Shown: one piece after another, positions 1 through 9,144 of the stretch
How positions within the stretch are numbered: position 1 is the first letter of the stretch
Layout: every line of letters begins with the position of its first letter
Source: Undaria pinnatifida
Taxonomy: Eukaryota > Sar > Phaeophyceae > Laminariales > Alariaceae
Length of the DNA stretch: 64,000 nt
Direction: 5' to 3'
Assembly (NCBI GenBank): GCA_012845835.1
Contig: JABAKD010000025.1
Span: 7,555,338-7,619,337, forward strand
Program-made: the position numbers and the translations under genes
Notes under the pieces: generated by a model
Databases searched by the model: none
What the model was told of the DNA's origin: nothing
The model's input: only the letters and a program-made list of their open reading frames with translations

Positions 1-65
1 ATTTTTACCCGGGGTATTACTCTACAAGGATCTCTTGCAAATTCTGCAGCACATTCATACCTGGA

Positions 66-345
66 CCCAGAACTTCTGGAAGTGCTGCACGACATTCATA
101 CCCGTATCCGAAACTTCTGGTAGTTCTGTACGCCCGTGCCCTCAATACGCGGGGTACGGGTACAACAGCATTTTTGTATCCGCTCTGAACTTCGGTGAGT
201 TCTGTGCGCACGTGCCACAATACCCGGAATTTCTGGAAGTTCTATAAGACTTTTCGTACGCGTACCCGGAACTTCTGGAAGTTCTGCAAGAACCCCGTTC
301 CCTTACCCGGAAGTTTTGTGAGTTCTGTAAGACTGTGGCACAATA
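66..345. repeat. Degenerate short repeat with palindromic core
   Basis: About six irregularly spaced (35-75 bp) copies of a motif close to CCGGAACTTCTGGAAGTTC are visible, at about 75, 109, 185, 224, 265 and 306. The best copies form a near-palindrome with 7-bp arms, GAACTTC and GAAGTTC, around a TG centre. Intervening sequence is rich in CCCGTACCC/GGGTACGGG words. No ORF here has a recognisable product. Confidence 0.6.
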
Positions 346-647
346 CCCCGGGTACGGGTATGCGTTTGTAACAATAATAGCCAGAGTGGCCGGTACAATT
401 TGTAATTTTTTACATATTAGGGTCGAGCACGTTCTGACTGCATGTCTCGTGTTATGCATTCTGACGTCACGCCTCTTCCGTCACGCTGACGCCACACCCC
501 CCCAACACGAAACTATACAGAACCGAACCCCCCACAAACACACAAACACACCCACTCGTTCACAACAACCCGCAGCTCAGACACAAAACCAAAGAACACA
601 AACACGCACATCCGCCAATTGCATCTGTGCAACCGCGGAGAGGGAAT
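346..647. other. No gene seen; A/C-rich stretch
   Basis: The segment from about 485 to 615 is strongly A/C-biased with runs of CACAAACACAC. It could be the 5' untranslated part of the transposon-like ORF that begins around 648, but nothing here is diagnostic. Confidence 0.4.
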
Positions 648-1277
648 ATGGACGCGGCGGGTTCGCAAGGATCCCCGCCTGACAGGGATGGCGGCACTTC
701 ATCTACCCCCCTTCGGTCAGACGGGTGGCGGCAGTTCGTCTACTCCACCAGCAGCCGGGAGCCAGTCGGGGGTAATCGAGGTGGATGACAAAAGCCGTGC
801 TTATAATTACACCGGCGCTCGTGTACGACATGAAATGATAGGTGTATGTATTGCCCGCGGACATCCTCCGAGCCGGCGATGACTTCAAGGTGCCGGACGG
901 CTACAGGAGAGAGAGTTCGCGCGAGCGGTCGTTTAACTACTCTCGCTAGGAGTCTACGTTGTCCCATCAGCTGAGGAGGACCACAAACCCAAGTACTTCT
1001 GCATGGCAGACCCCGCGTGCCACAAAAACGAGACGACGGTTCCCTGTCAAGTGCTACCGCAGCAACGTGAACACCCACCGCAAGAGCAAACACAGGCTGC
1101 GCGGAGTGGCTGGCGCTGTGATGGCTGGAAAGCAAAAGCAAGCGAAAGGGAACATCCGGCGGAGCTTCGAGGCGAGCAAGAACTCCTGTACTGGAACGAA
1201 CAGGTGTGTGTATGTCAAATTGCAAACTCTTGTTCTCGAACACATCTCAGACGGGTCTGGGCAAGGGCTTACTGAAA
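648..1277 (+). pseudogene. Decayed DNA-transposon-like ORF with BED-type zinc finger
   Basis: The plus strand contains an N-terminal Gly/Ser-rich region from the ATG near 648. Further on it has a short segment with Cys-x4-Cys followed about 25 residues later by His-x4-His (about 988-1105), spread over two reading frames (KYFCMADPAC, then NVNTHRKSKH). A basic helix-like tail rich in Lys/Gln follows. Paired Cys and His with this spacing resemble the BED-type DNA-binding finger of hAT-like transposases. At least two frame changes and stops are needed to read it, so it is broken. No catalytic transposase domain is seen downstream before the LTR at 1635, so only the N-terminal part is present or the gypsy element cut it off. 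Assignment is by motif only. Confidence 0.4.
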
Positions 1278-1634
1278 TAAAAAATAACATATTGTAGGCA
1301 GCCCGCCATCCATTTAAAAAACCCAGATAAGGGGGGGGGGGGTATACCAAAAAAAAACTTCGAAAAAAAATTCGCGTGTTGCAGATTCGTCCAGAACTCT
1401 CAGCCCACCGGTATGTTTCGCGGACTTTGTAGGACTGCGATTTCGTTTTGCTTTTTTTACGCGCTGACCCGGTCTGGGTAGTGAAAGGAAGGGAGGGAAC
1501 TAGTATCTGCTCTCACGCGCACGTTGGTTGCTCATATCACCTGCCCCCAACACCTACCTTTCAATATCTGCATCTTTGTACTTTGCGTAGTGCTTTTGTC
1601 AGATTTCCCAAGCTTATTGCTGCCAAGATGGTGA
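1278..1634. other. No gene seen; homopolymer runs
   Basis: It contains a run of about 11 G near 1330 and two A runs just after it, and otherwise unrecognised sequence up to the left LTR of the gypsy element. The last four bases, GTGA at 1631-1634, are the left copy of the target-site duplication. Confidence 0.5.
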
Positions 1635-1903
1635 TGTCAAATTAAAGGTGGGGGACACAGAGTGCCCCCTGCAGGTCTGCCAATTGAGCAGGTCCTCGGA
1701 GAGTACTCACTTTCGTTCCTTCGTAGAGATGTAGCTTTATTCGTTTCCACCAGAGCCCGGGATAGCTTTTGAGATCGGAGGCACGTGCCTCCGATCTACT
1801 TCCTAACTCTCCCGAATATAAAACGCCAACCTTATCATACGAAACCCATCCATATGATCTCAAATTCGGATACATACAGGCCTTTCGAGGCCGTATCTTA
1901 ACA
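1635..1903 (-). repeat. Gyp1 3' LTR
   Basis: A 269-bp LTR beginning TGTCAAATT and ending TCTTAACA, so its ends form the short inverted repeat TGTTAA/TTAACA (with one mismatch here). On the minus strand it contains a TATA-like TTTTATATTC, a 26-bp perfect palindrome and an AATAAA hexamer (plus-strand TTTATT near 1736). A 77-codon frame stays open through most of it on the minus strand. Confidence 0.85.
1772..1797. promoter_or_regulatory. 26-bp perfect palindrome centred on CACGTG in 3' LTR
   Basis: The arms AGATCGGAGG and CCTCCGATCT flank CACGTG with no mismatch. An identical copy lies in the other LTR at 15279-15304. CACGTG is the core bound by many bHLH/bZIP factors (E-box/G-box), so a transcription-factor site is a reasonable inference. 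A cruciform or dimeric-protein site is also possible. Confidence 0.6.
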
Positions 1904-2770
1904 CTAGCCCACCCTGATGAGTCGCATATGCAGAAATATGGGAGATTCGGGGAAACTCCGGTTCTACGAACTAGACCATGAGTCGAAGATGCGCCTCCTC
2001 AAAACCCACTCCCACACCTCTAATCGTCTGGCTATGGAGCCAGGAACACGCGAAGAAAAGCAGTAGAAAGAAAAGCAGACCCTACAGCAAGGCAATAGTC
2101 ACCCATCAAAAAATCTGCCGCATGCCGCCGGCGTGGCGGGGGGGGCAGAAAAGGCTCTAGAACCTGCCGCATGCCGCCGGTGTGGCAAAGGGGGCAGGAA
2201 AGGCTCTACGGTAAACCAACCACAGAAAAGATGCTATGGCGAGGCGAGCCCTCGTCGATATGAAGGGGAACACAGGCGCTAACACAAGGGAGAAGTCATG
2301 CGAAAAAACTCCCGCGGGCCATCGGCAAGGCGGGGGGTTAGACGAAGAAGCGACGAATACCCGGGATGGAAGGTGTCAACACCTACAGCACCGCTAGGGG
2401 AGGAAGTGTTTAGACGGAAAAAAAAAACAAAGCAAAACAAATACAACACACAAAACATAAAAGATCACACACAGACCCGTACACTGGTCGCCCCCCGGCT
2501 CTGGGCCGAGGAGGGCGTCGGCAGGGCGAAATTGAACAATGACAAAAAGGCGACAGCCCTGCGCCTCAGATAGCGGCGTTTTACCCGAACCCTGACCCGG
2601 CACTGAGCAGGGGGTTCGGCAGAACAGAAAAAAAAAAAAAAAAAAATGGAAAGAACCGCCAAAAACTCGATGAAGGCCCTCAGGACACTACGAACGACCC
2701 AAAGACGAAGACGCAAAACTCATAACTCAAAAAAATGAAGAACTATCGAGGAGCGGTGGTGGCTTGGAAG
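1904..2770 (-). other. Gyp1 3' non-coding region with 52-bp duplication
   Basis: No protein domain is seen. A roughly 52-bp unit beginning CTGCCGCATGCCGCCGG occurs twice in tandem (about 2111 and 2163). An A-run of about 17 is at 2629-2646. A purine-rich tract on the minus strand abuts the LTR and may prime plus-strand synthesis. Length and repeat content suggest untranslated sequence after pol. Confidence 0.5.
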
Positions 2771-3230
2771 TCAACTGGCCACGGCCGCGCCTCGAGATTC
2801 GTCTACGTTACGCTGGATTCCCCGAGGAAACGCACTGGCGATGTGAACTTGCAAGAACCAAGAGCCTCGTACGGCTCCCGTTGAAGTCGTGTAGCGCGCC
2901 GGGGGAAGAGGGAGTTTAATCGGTCCCGGGTCGTCCAGAAAGCGGACCAGGTATACCTTGTCCTCGGCAGTGCTCGCGCTGATTTTTCCTAGCCACCATA
3001 AACCAACGTCTCCCTTGTACCAAAAGTGGGCTCCCTTAGGGAGTACTGTGTCGTGGTAGCGACGGAGCCAATCGGTGCGGGGAACACAGGCGTAGCCCGG
3101 CGCTAGGAAACGTTCCCCGTTGTTGCGGGAGAGCTCACGCTGTGCCGCTCCTATCCGCATTTGGCGGTAAAGGCGGTTGGTTTGGCGGTGCTGGTCCGGG
3201 GTTCCGGCCCAATACGCAAGATGTGGGAGC
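2771..3230 (-). pseudogene. Pol C-terminal Tudor-like module (Gyp1)
   Basis: This minus-strand frame continues downstream of the chromodomain after a frameshift near 3200. It reads through a conserved-looking segment with LPKGAHFWYKGDVGLWWLGK, then KVYLVRFLDDPGPIKLPL, at roughly 3035-2890. Aromatic and glycine placement followed by a VRFLDD-type strand is what Tudor-type beta-barrel domains show (small basic/aromatic barrel, often binding methylated ligands). No search was possible, so Tudor-like is an inference from pattern. A comparable segment follows the chromodomain of the second gypsy element (about 29720-29870). The module would tether the integration complex to chromatin or RNA-protein partners. 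Confidence 0.45.
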
Positions 3231-4521
3231 GGGAGATGTGAAGGTCCATTTCCCGCTCCCAGGACGGTTCGGAGAGTCCCGTCCAATGCGTCTTGTATAG
3301 CACCGCGATGACGCCACCTCGCCCCCGTACCGACTGATGACCAGTGATCTGCTCCGCCTCCAGCCGTTGGAGGGGAGTCGAAACGTCGTCTTGAGTGACG
3401 TGGTACGGCGGGGACGTCTTGGAAAATTTGTTGAGCACATACTGTGTCAGCCCCGCCGGTAGGCATTTGGGCATGTCCCCGCTGTCGTGGGGGTTGGCAC
3501 AGGGTTTGCAGCGCTCGATGGCCACACGCCGACGAGCGTCCGAACCAGGCAGGTCGGAAGGGAGATCCAAATAAAGGAGGTTGCTCCCGAGCGGCGAGTC
3601 GTCCGGGGTCTCGGCGGCGGAGCAGGGACCGACGGCCAGGACCTTGTATGGGCCCGTACAGTTAAGCGCGAGTTTGGCCTTGAGTACCTTGGCGTCGGTG
3701 TTTGCCTTCACACCCTGGCGGATGATAGAGGCAGAATTGTATACCCATGCCCAACCACCCACAGTGAAGTTAGGTGCTGGACGCAGCGCGTCGGCGAGGG
3801 CGGAGTTTCTGTTGTTAACACGGCAAACGGTGAGGGCGTGGTGTGCGCGGACAATGTCGTTCGCGCGCTTTTGCCGGTCGGTGGCCAAATCGCAACAGAC
3901 CAGGTGGTCACGTGCCAGACTCTGGTGTCCCACGACACCTGTGCGGTCGAAAATCGTCACGGGGAGCCGTGGGAGTCTGTCCATGTGGACCTCGTTGGGC
4001 GCCAAACCCGTCGCCGCGCTGACAGAGTTGTTGTAAGCGAATTCTACGTGGGGCAGATGCAAGTCCCAATCGTCTTGTCGCTCGTTGATTACCATAGCCA
4101 GCATTTGTGCCGTAGTGTGATTTGCCCGCTCAACGCCCCCGTTACAGTTGGGATGATATGAGCTTGTAGCAAGCTTGTGTACACCTAAAAGCTGATATAC
4201 AGCTTGTGAAAGCTTGGAGCAGAACTGCAGCCCGTTGTCCGAGAGTATGGTGCGCGGGCACCCCCACAAGGGGATGTATTGGTTCACCAGGATATTAGCT
4301 GTACCTTCCGCGGTGAACTCAGCGGCAGTGACGGGGAACATGTCGGCCCGACGACTGAAGCGATCGGTGAACAGCAGGATGTAGGTGTTGCCTCGTGGTG
4401 TGACCGGAAGGGGGCCGAAGTAGTCAACACTGACGGCGATACCTGGACCTTCCGGCAGAGGCATTGTGATGATGGGCCAGCGAACAGTCAGCCGTGGGGT
4501 TTTACGCGCTTGGCACATCAA
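3151..4521 (-). pseudogene. Gyp1 integrase core, GPY/F and chromodomain
   Basis: The frame holds a retroviral-type integrase core with catalytic Asp33 (VDYFGPLP), Asp95 (LSDNG) and Glu131 (GGVERANHT), numbered from codon 4521; the last two are separated by 35 residues as in canonical D,D(35)E enzymes. A GPY/F-type motif (NCTGPYKVLAVGP) lies near residue 295. Near residues 385-440 a chromodomain-like segment ends in THWTGLSEPSWEREMDL. This is the domain order of chromoviral Ty3/gypsy integrases, whose chromodomain guides insertion to marked chromatin. The catalytic triad is intact. The true protein starts upstream (HHCC finger in 4647-5336), but a 77-bp tandem duplication breaks the frame at 4448-4601, and another shift occurs near 3200 after the chromodomain. 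Confidence 0.8.
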
Positions 4522-4601
4522 GCGCCTTCCGGCAGAGGCATTGTGATTATGGGCCAGCGAACAGTCAGCCGTGGGGTTTTACGCGCTTGGCACATCAAGC
4601 A
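4448..4601. repeat. 77-bp tandem duplication inside integrase
   Basis: The segment beginning CCTTCCGGCAGAGGCATTGT at 4448 is repeated at 4525 with one difference seen in a quick comparison. Because 77 is not a multiple of three, the duplication shifts the integrase frame between the zinc finger and the catalytic core. The near identity of the two copies points to a recent event. Confidence 0.85.
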
Positions 4602-4646
4602 GTGGCGAAGCCACCACCGGGTACACACACTCATGCCAATCCACCA

Positions 4647-5336
4647 CTAAAATCGCTCCAGCATGCGCAACGTGCGCGTGGTGCCAAGGTGGCAGGAGGC
4701 CGTCGAGTGGCAAGCTTGCATGATCCAACGCCGCATGAGCAGGGGAACGCAGATGCGAACTGGCTCGTCGTTTAGCAAGCAAGCAGCTCGCCCCACAGAG
4801 TTCGGTTTGTCAGAGCTTGTTGGCGGGAGTGTCGGGTTACGGAGGAGTACGACGAAGTCGTCGTCGGTTGTATGAAGTCGACCCTTACCCGCCAGTTCCT
4901 GGATGTCTGAGAGGGAGAGACGCTTGAGCGAGGGGTAGCGTGCCAAGAAGTCGGGTGGCAGAGCCGACGGCCGGCCGATAGAGATGTAACGTATCGTGGC
5001 GTGGCACGTCGGCTCTGCGTGTTGTTCGCGCTTCCAATCGGCATGTGAATAACGCGCGACGGAATCCGCGAATCGCAACTCAGCAGCGTCGCCGAGGGCA
5101 TCCGACCTTGTAAGTGGAGCCGGCGTTTCACCAGGAGAAGGCGTGAGCCGTAAGAGAGGAGTTCCCATACAGGCTCTGCCTGGTCGCGGTCGGACGGTAG
5201 TGGCACCGTGCGGACCGGCGAGTCGCAAGAGCAGGGGTCGCGGCGGTCGACGGGGTCGGCCGCGGCCGTGGGACTCGCGGCGGGGTTGTACCTCATCTGG
5301 AAGATGGCCGAGGGGCCCCGCCGAGCCCGAATCCAT
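4647..5336 (-). pseudogene. Gyp1 Pol: integrase N-terminal (HHCC) region
   Basis: The C-terminal part of this frame includes RRWIMQACHSTASCHLGTTR and TLRMLERF, the usual His...His context of the HHCC zinc-binding domain of gypsy integrases; the CxxC half falls in the frame after the 77-bp duplication (MMCQARKT). Upstream is a linker with ADWKREQHAEP and DIQELAGKGRL, typical of the spacer between RNase H and integrase. The more N-terminal stretch is rich in Arg/Pro and is probably out of frame. The reading is broken on both sides. Confidence 0.6.
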
Positions 5337-5714
5337 AATCTACAGCGGGGGTGCATTACCTGTTGTTGTCGCTGTTAGTCGGCGCGTCGTCGACGACGGA
5401 GGGGCTGGAGTGCCAAGCATGACGGAGACGGACAAAGTCGAACCGGTGGTCGCGGCGGGGGCCGTCTCCTGTAAAGAACTCCGGGATAGATAAGTTGGCT
5501 GTGCGATGGGCGTCGCTGCAGCCAGGGCTTCTGCGGAGCCCGTGCCGCCCTCGATGGGTATGGCAAAAACCGAAGCGAAAACAGTGTCGGCGGCAGGTAA
5601 AATCGATCCAGGGCCGGTACAGCCTTCGGTAGTGGCGACGGAGGCAGAAACACGAGCGACGAATCTCCCCGGGGAAACAGAAAGGCCGTCAATCCTTATA
5701 CGTGGCTCGTGTGT

Positions 5715-5905
5715 GCAAAAATCGTGAAACGCGGTAGAGGTGAGAGGGAGCCCACCCAAGGCAGCATGTTCAGTGCGGGGCACGAGCCAACCCAAGACAG
5801 CTTTCGGCGAGGGGTTCAAGTCCACCCAACGCAGTGCTTTCGGTGGTGCACGAGCCCACCCAAGACAGTGCTTTTGGCGAGGGGCGCGAGTCCACCCGAA
5901 CCGAC
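5715..5905. repeat. Minisatellite of about 35 bp in RNase H-integrase spacer
   Basis: About four to five degenerate units related to ACGAGCCCACCCAAGACAG followed by TGCTTTCGGCGAGG run through this interval. They lie in the pol spacer of Gyp1 and contribute to frame loss there. Confidence 0.6.
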
Positions 5906-5963
5906 TCCTGGGATCGGCGAGGCGGGAGCGCGCAGCCCGCGGGTCCGTAGAAGGTAGATACCG

Positions 5964-6350
5964 CTATCTCCAACGGGGTTGGGGCTTGTCAACCCCACGA
6001 GGTTGAATGTTTTCAAGCCACTGCGGTCGTACTCCGTAGCGGGCTCTGGAAAACGGGCCGGAAAAATCGGCGATGCCCTTGGCGCTGCCTTTGCGGTACT
6101 CGAGTGTGCAATCGAACGCGGTGACGAACTCAAGCTGCCGCTGGACTCGTGCATTGAGGGTCCCCACTTTGCCAATGCTCTCCTATGTCTTGTGGCCGGA
6201 GGATATGCGGAACTTTGTTCCCCTCAGTATCGTCGGAGGCGTTTGGGAACCCAAGCAATGCTGCCGGTCCCCAAATCTATAGGAGTCCAGTGCCTCTCCG
6301 AGTCGAGCGTTTCTCGACTGATTTACGCGATTTTCATAGTAAACACAACG
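5964..6350 (-). pseudogene. Gyp1 RNase H remnant
   Basis: One frame reads GTLNARVQRQLEFVTAFDCT then LEYRKGSAKGIADF, the usual C-terminal end of a gypsy RNase H (with Asp near the end). Upstream in other frames are pieces recognisable as the central RNase H (ALDSYRFGDRQHCLGSQ, then GTKFRISSGHKT). Several one-base frame changes are needed. RNase H would degrade the RNA strand of the RNA-DNA hybrid. Upstream on the same strand one expects reverse transcriptase. Instead a NADAR-like domain lies about 260 bp away and no RT motif (YxDD-type) is seen. Confidence 0.65.
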
Positions 6351-6612
6351 TCGTCCAGCGTCACAGTACCCTCGATGAAACAGGGGCAGTGTTCTGAAAT
6401 CGCAAGGTCAGGGCCGACGGTAGAAGCTATCTCCACAACTTAACGGCTTTTCATTGGCCAACGCGCCCGAGAAATAGGTCGGAAACGCCGGAGGGGAAGC
6501 CTTGCAAGCGCTGGCCGCTGTGAACGGTCCGGTTGCGGCGCGGACGAGATTTCTTGGTTCTTGCACTCGCAGTGCAGGTGCGGAACCGACTAGGAGAGGC
6601 CGGGTGCACCGA

Positions 6613-7083
6613 CCCGGTCTCATTGTCGCAAATAGCTGCGCTAACGGCAGAAAGTGCCTCACCGAGCAAGTTTTTCCTCTCCCCTGGCATGGGTTGTTGG
6701 CCCTGGGACCATCCGCCCGGAGACCAATGCCCCACACTGGGTTCAGAGAGCTGGATTCAGCCAGAAGCTTGTTGTCAGAGCTCAAAAGGTGATTTTTTTA
6801 TGGCTGAATTCTGCGTGAATTTGGCGTAGGTGCCAGGTGACACGGCGTTTTGCTTCTCCCTGTCCCCAACAGCGGAGTCAAAGTTGTGCACGCCTCGACC
6901 GATGCGTTTGCGTGTGCTTGGACGAGGTGACGACATAATGAGCCCCACTGCTCGATGGTCTTGCAAAAACTTGGTCTTTTCGACCATCATGTCCTGCTCC
7001 GCGCAAGAATATGGTACGTCGTCCATGGCAAACGACGAAGGGGACCACGGTGGAAAATAGGATGGGGGCTGCCAGAATAACAC
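6613..7083 (-). pseudogene. NADAR (YbiA/RibX-like, DUF1768) domain inside Gyp1
   Basis: On the minus strand an about 157-residue segment reads FWQPPSYFPPWSPSSFAMDD, then CAEQDMMVEKTKFLQDH, KRIGRGVHNFDSAV, GTYAKFTQNS, LLAESSSLNPVWGIGLRA and NLLGEALSAV. Motifs, order and length match the NADAR fold of bacterial YbiA (about 160 aa): early Phe/Pro-rich entry, Glu and Lys in the E..........K region, GR motif, KF.QN, L.E.S..D..WG.G and G.NLLG.AL. NADAR proteins are N-glycosidases acting on riboflavin-pathway intermediates or on ADP-ribosylated guanine. Two frame breaks are visible: one in an A7 run (plus 6793-6799), one near 6660. It lies between Gag-side repeats and RNase H, exactly where RT is expected. 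An unusual Gly follows SAV where I would expect a Trp. Confidence 0.75.
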
Positions 7084-7135
7084 CATTTTGGCTGTGGAGT
7101 ATTCGAGAGAAGGGTCAAAATCCGTGTTGAAATTT

Positions 7136-7700
7136 GGGCCTGCAATGTCCCCGTCCAGGAACACCAGGCCTCGGGAGCACGACGCGAATCCGAACCCGTG
7201 GTATCTCGCCTCGGGTCTTTCTTCGCTCGTTGGCGGAAAAGCACGAAAATACGCTCTAACTGCGCCCGAAAAATGGCAAAAACCGACGGTGCAAACCCGT
7301 CGGTAGCCTCGTTGGACATTTGTGGGTCTGCAATGTCCCCTTCTGGGAACACCAGTTCTCGGCTATTTGGGCCTGTAATGTCTCCTTGCGGGAGCACCAG
7401 GCCTCGGGAGCAACATGCGAGTCCGAACCTGGGGTTTCCCGCCTCGGGTCCTCCTCACTCGCTGGCGGAAACTCGTAAGAAGCCGCCCTCATTGCACCCG
7501 AAAAAGAGTCCAACACCGACGGTGTCAACCCGTCGGTAGCCTCGTTGGGCATTTGGGTCTGCAATGTCCCCGTCTGAGAACACCAGTCCTCGGCTCTTTG
7601 GGCCTGTAGTGTCCCCGTCAGGAACACGAGGCCTCGGAAGCACGACGCGAGTCCGAACCCACGGTTTCTCGCGTCGTGGCCTCTTCGCTTTTTAGCGTAT
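7136..7700. repeat. 231-233 bp tandem repeat, about 2.5 units
   Basis: Units starting GGGCCTG at 7136, 7369 and 7600 share the sequence AATGTCCCCGTC...ACCAGGCCTCGG and a long GC-rich remainder. Inside each unit the short phrase TGCAATGTCCCC...GAACACCAG is itself repeated. The array directly abuts the 5' side of the NADAR-like domain on the minus strand. Minus-strand frames through it (e.g. repeated GDITGPNSR/GDIADP) are open in parts but show no known domain. Confidence 0.8.
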
Positions 7701-9144
7701 AATCGCAAGAAAACTGATCTAACTGCGCCCGAAGGGGCAGGGGCTCTGAGCTGTTTCTGCTTGACGAGAGGCGCGATTCTTCCGTAAATGTACGGGAATA
7801 GCGTCCAGCTGATCAGGCTGGAGGCCGTGGAGTCACCACTGGCCCGTCGCGCAGTGTCGGATCTTCTTCCTGTTCCACTGGGGCAGACGTAGCCTGAAAC
7901 GCGTGGGTTAGCGTGTTAAAAGAGGAAGCAGGGTCCGTAAACCCTCTAGGCGTCTTCTGGAGCGGGGCTCGGGCAAGGCAATAATATTTTTACCCGAGGA
8001 GGCTCTCTTCCGTTATGTCTCTTGGAGAAGGGAGACGAGGTAGCTAACCTTGTCAACTCCTCCTCGATGGAAAAAAGGACAGAGCGCCCGCTGTCATCGC
8101 GAGCAAACACCGGATCGAGCCTTGCAAAAGATCTCGGTGTTTTAGTGTTGGCCTTCCCACACCTCATATCGACCGCCACCTCGTGGTCAGAAAAAGTGTT
8201 TCGAGGGTCGACCGTCCCACACCTCAAACCGACCGCCACCGCCTGGTCAGGGAGAGGGGGAGATGAACATATACGCGCAAAAAGGCGACGCGCCGTCGCC
8301 GCAGCTATATTGTTGCGCGGCGCGTGCCTGAGGGGGGATCGCGCAAAGCGCAGGCCCCCGTGCCATGGTTGATGGGGGCGGCGTTTGGAGCGCGTACCCC
8401 CATTGCTGAGTTTATGCCGCGGCTGAGGGGTACGGCGCCGGAAGCGCGTTTCCCGTTGCCGAACTCAGACCATGACCGAAGGGAACGTCGCTGAAAGCGC
8501 GCGTTCTCGCCGTAAAAAAAGGAAGAAAGAAAAGAAAAAAATTACCCCGCTGGAGGAAACCACGCTTGAAGCGCTAGTTCCCGCCGCCGGTACTACGCCG
8601 TGAGAATCGTCCGCAGACGGCGTAGGAGCCCGTGGGCTCTTGACAGAGGCAATCTGTGCTGCGTTACTGGACAGGCTAGCAACAGAACACGAGCATCTTC
8701 TGAAACTAAAATAGGTACCCCCCGACAGTGTTGTCGACGGTGCCGTACCGCCGTCGAGCTGTCGATTGCCGTTACGGCATGTGCCAGGTTGGCGATCAAA
8801 TTTATTTCGCCCGGGTTGTGGGCGGCTCCAAAGCGCATTCGAGGAGCAGGAGCGGGGGCAGAAGAGGCGGGCGAGCGCAGGATACCACCATGGTGATCCG
8901 ACGCGTATGTGGTATCGTCGTGACAGTTTACCTGGCCCTGATCCTGAAAGATGGCGACGATTTTCTTGTGGTTGTTCAGGCGAGAAGATTTGTCGTCTTG
9001 GCGGTAGCAGACCATGCATGTTTGTCAACGTCGGTGTGCGTCATCGTCGCCAAGTTGGCCTAGTTCAGGGTTCAAGCAGCCACTCGCAGTAATGAAAGGA
9101 TGCCTACAATGCTTGAAGGAATGGTTGTCTTCGTGGCAGTTGAG
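7701..9144 (-). other. Gyp1 region of unknown content between Gag and repeats
   Basis: Expected position of protease and RT, but neither DTG/DSG nor YxDD-type motifs are seen on the minus strand. A 62-bp duplication (CCCACACCTC...GACCGCCACC...TGGTCAG) is at about 8151-8275. The minus frame 8239-7946 (SIEEELTRLATSSPFS and flanks) looks protein-like but is unrecognised, as is 9015-8593. The segment may be highly decayed pol or element-specific sequence. Confidence 0.45.

Noticed and set aside
3487-4161. Plus-strand frame across integrase
   Set aside because: Antisense shadow of the D,D(35)E integrase frame.
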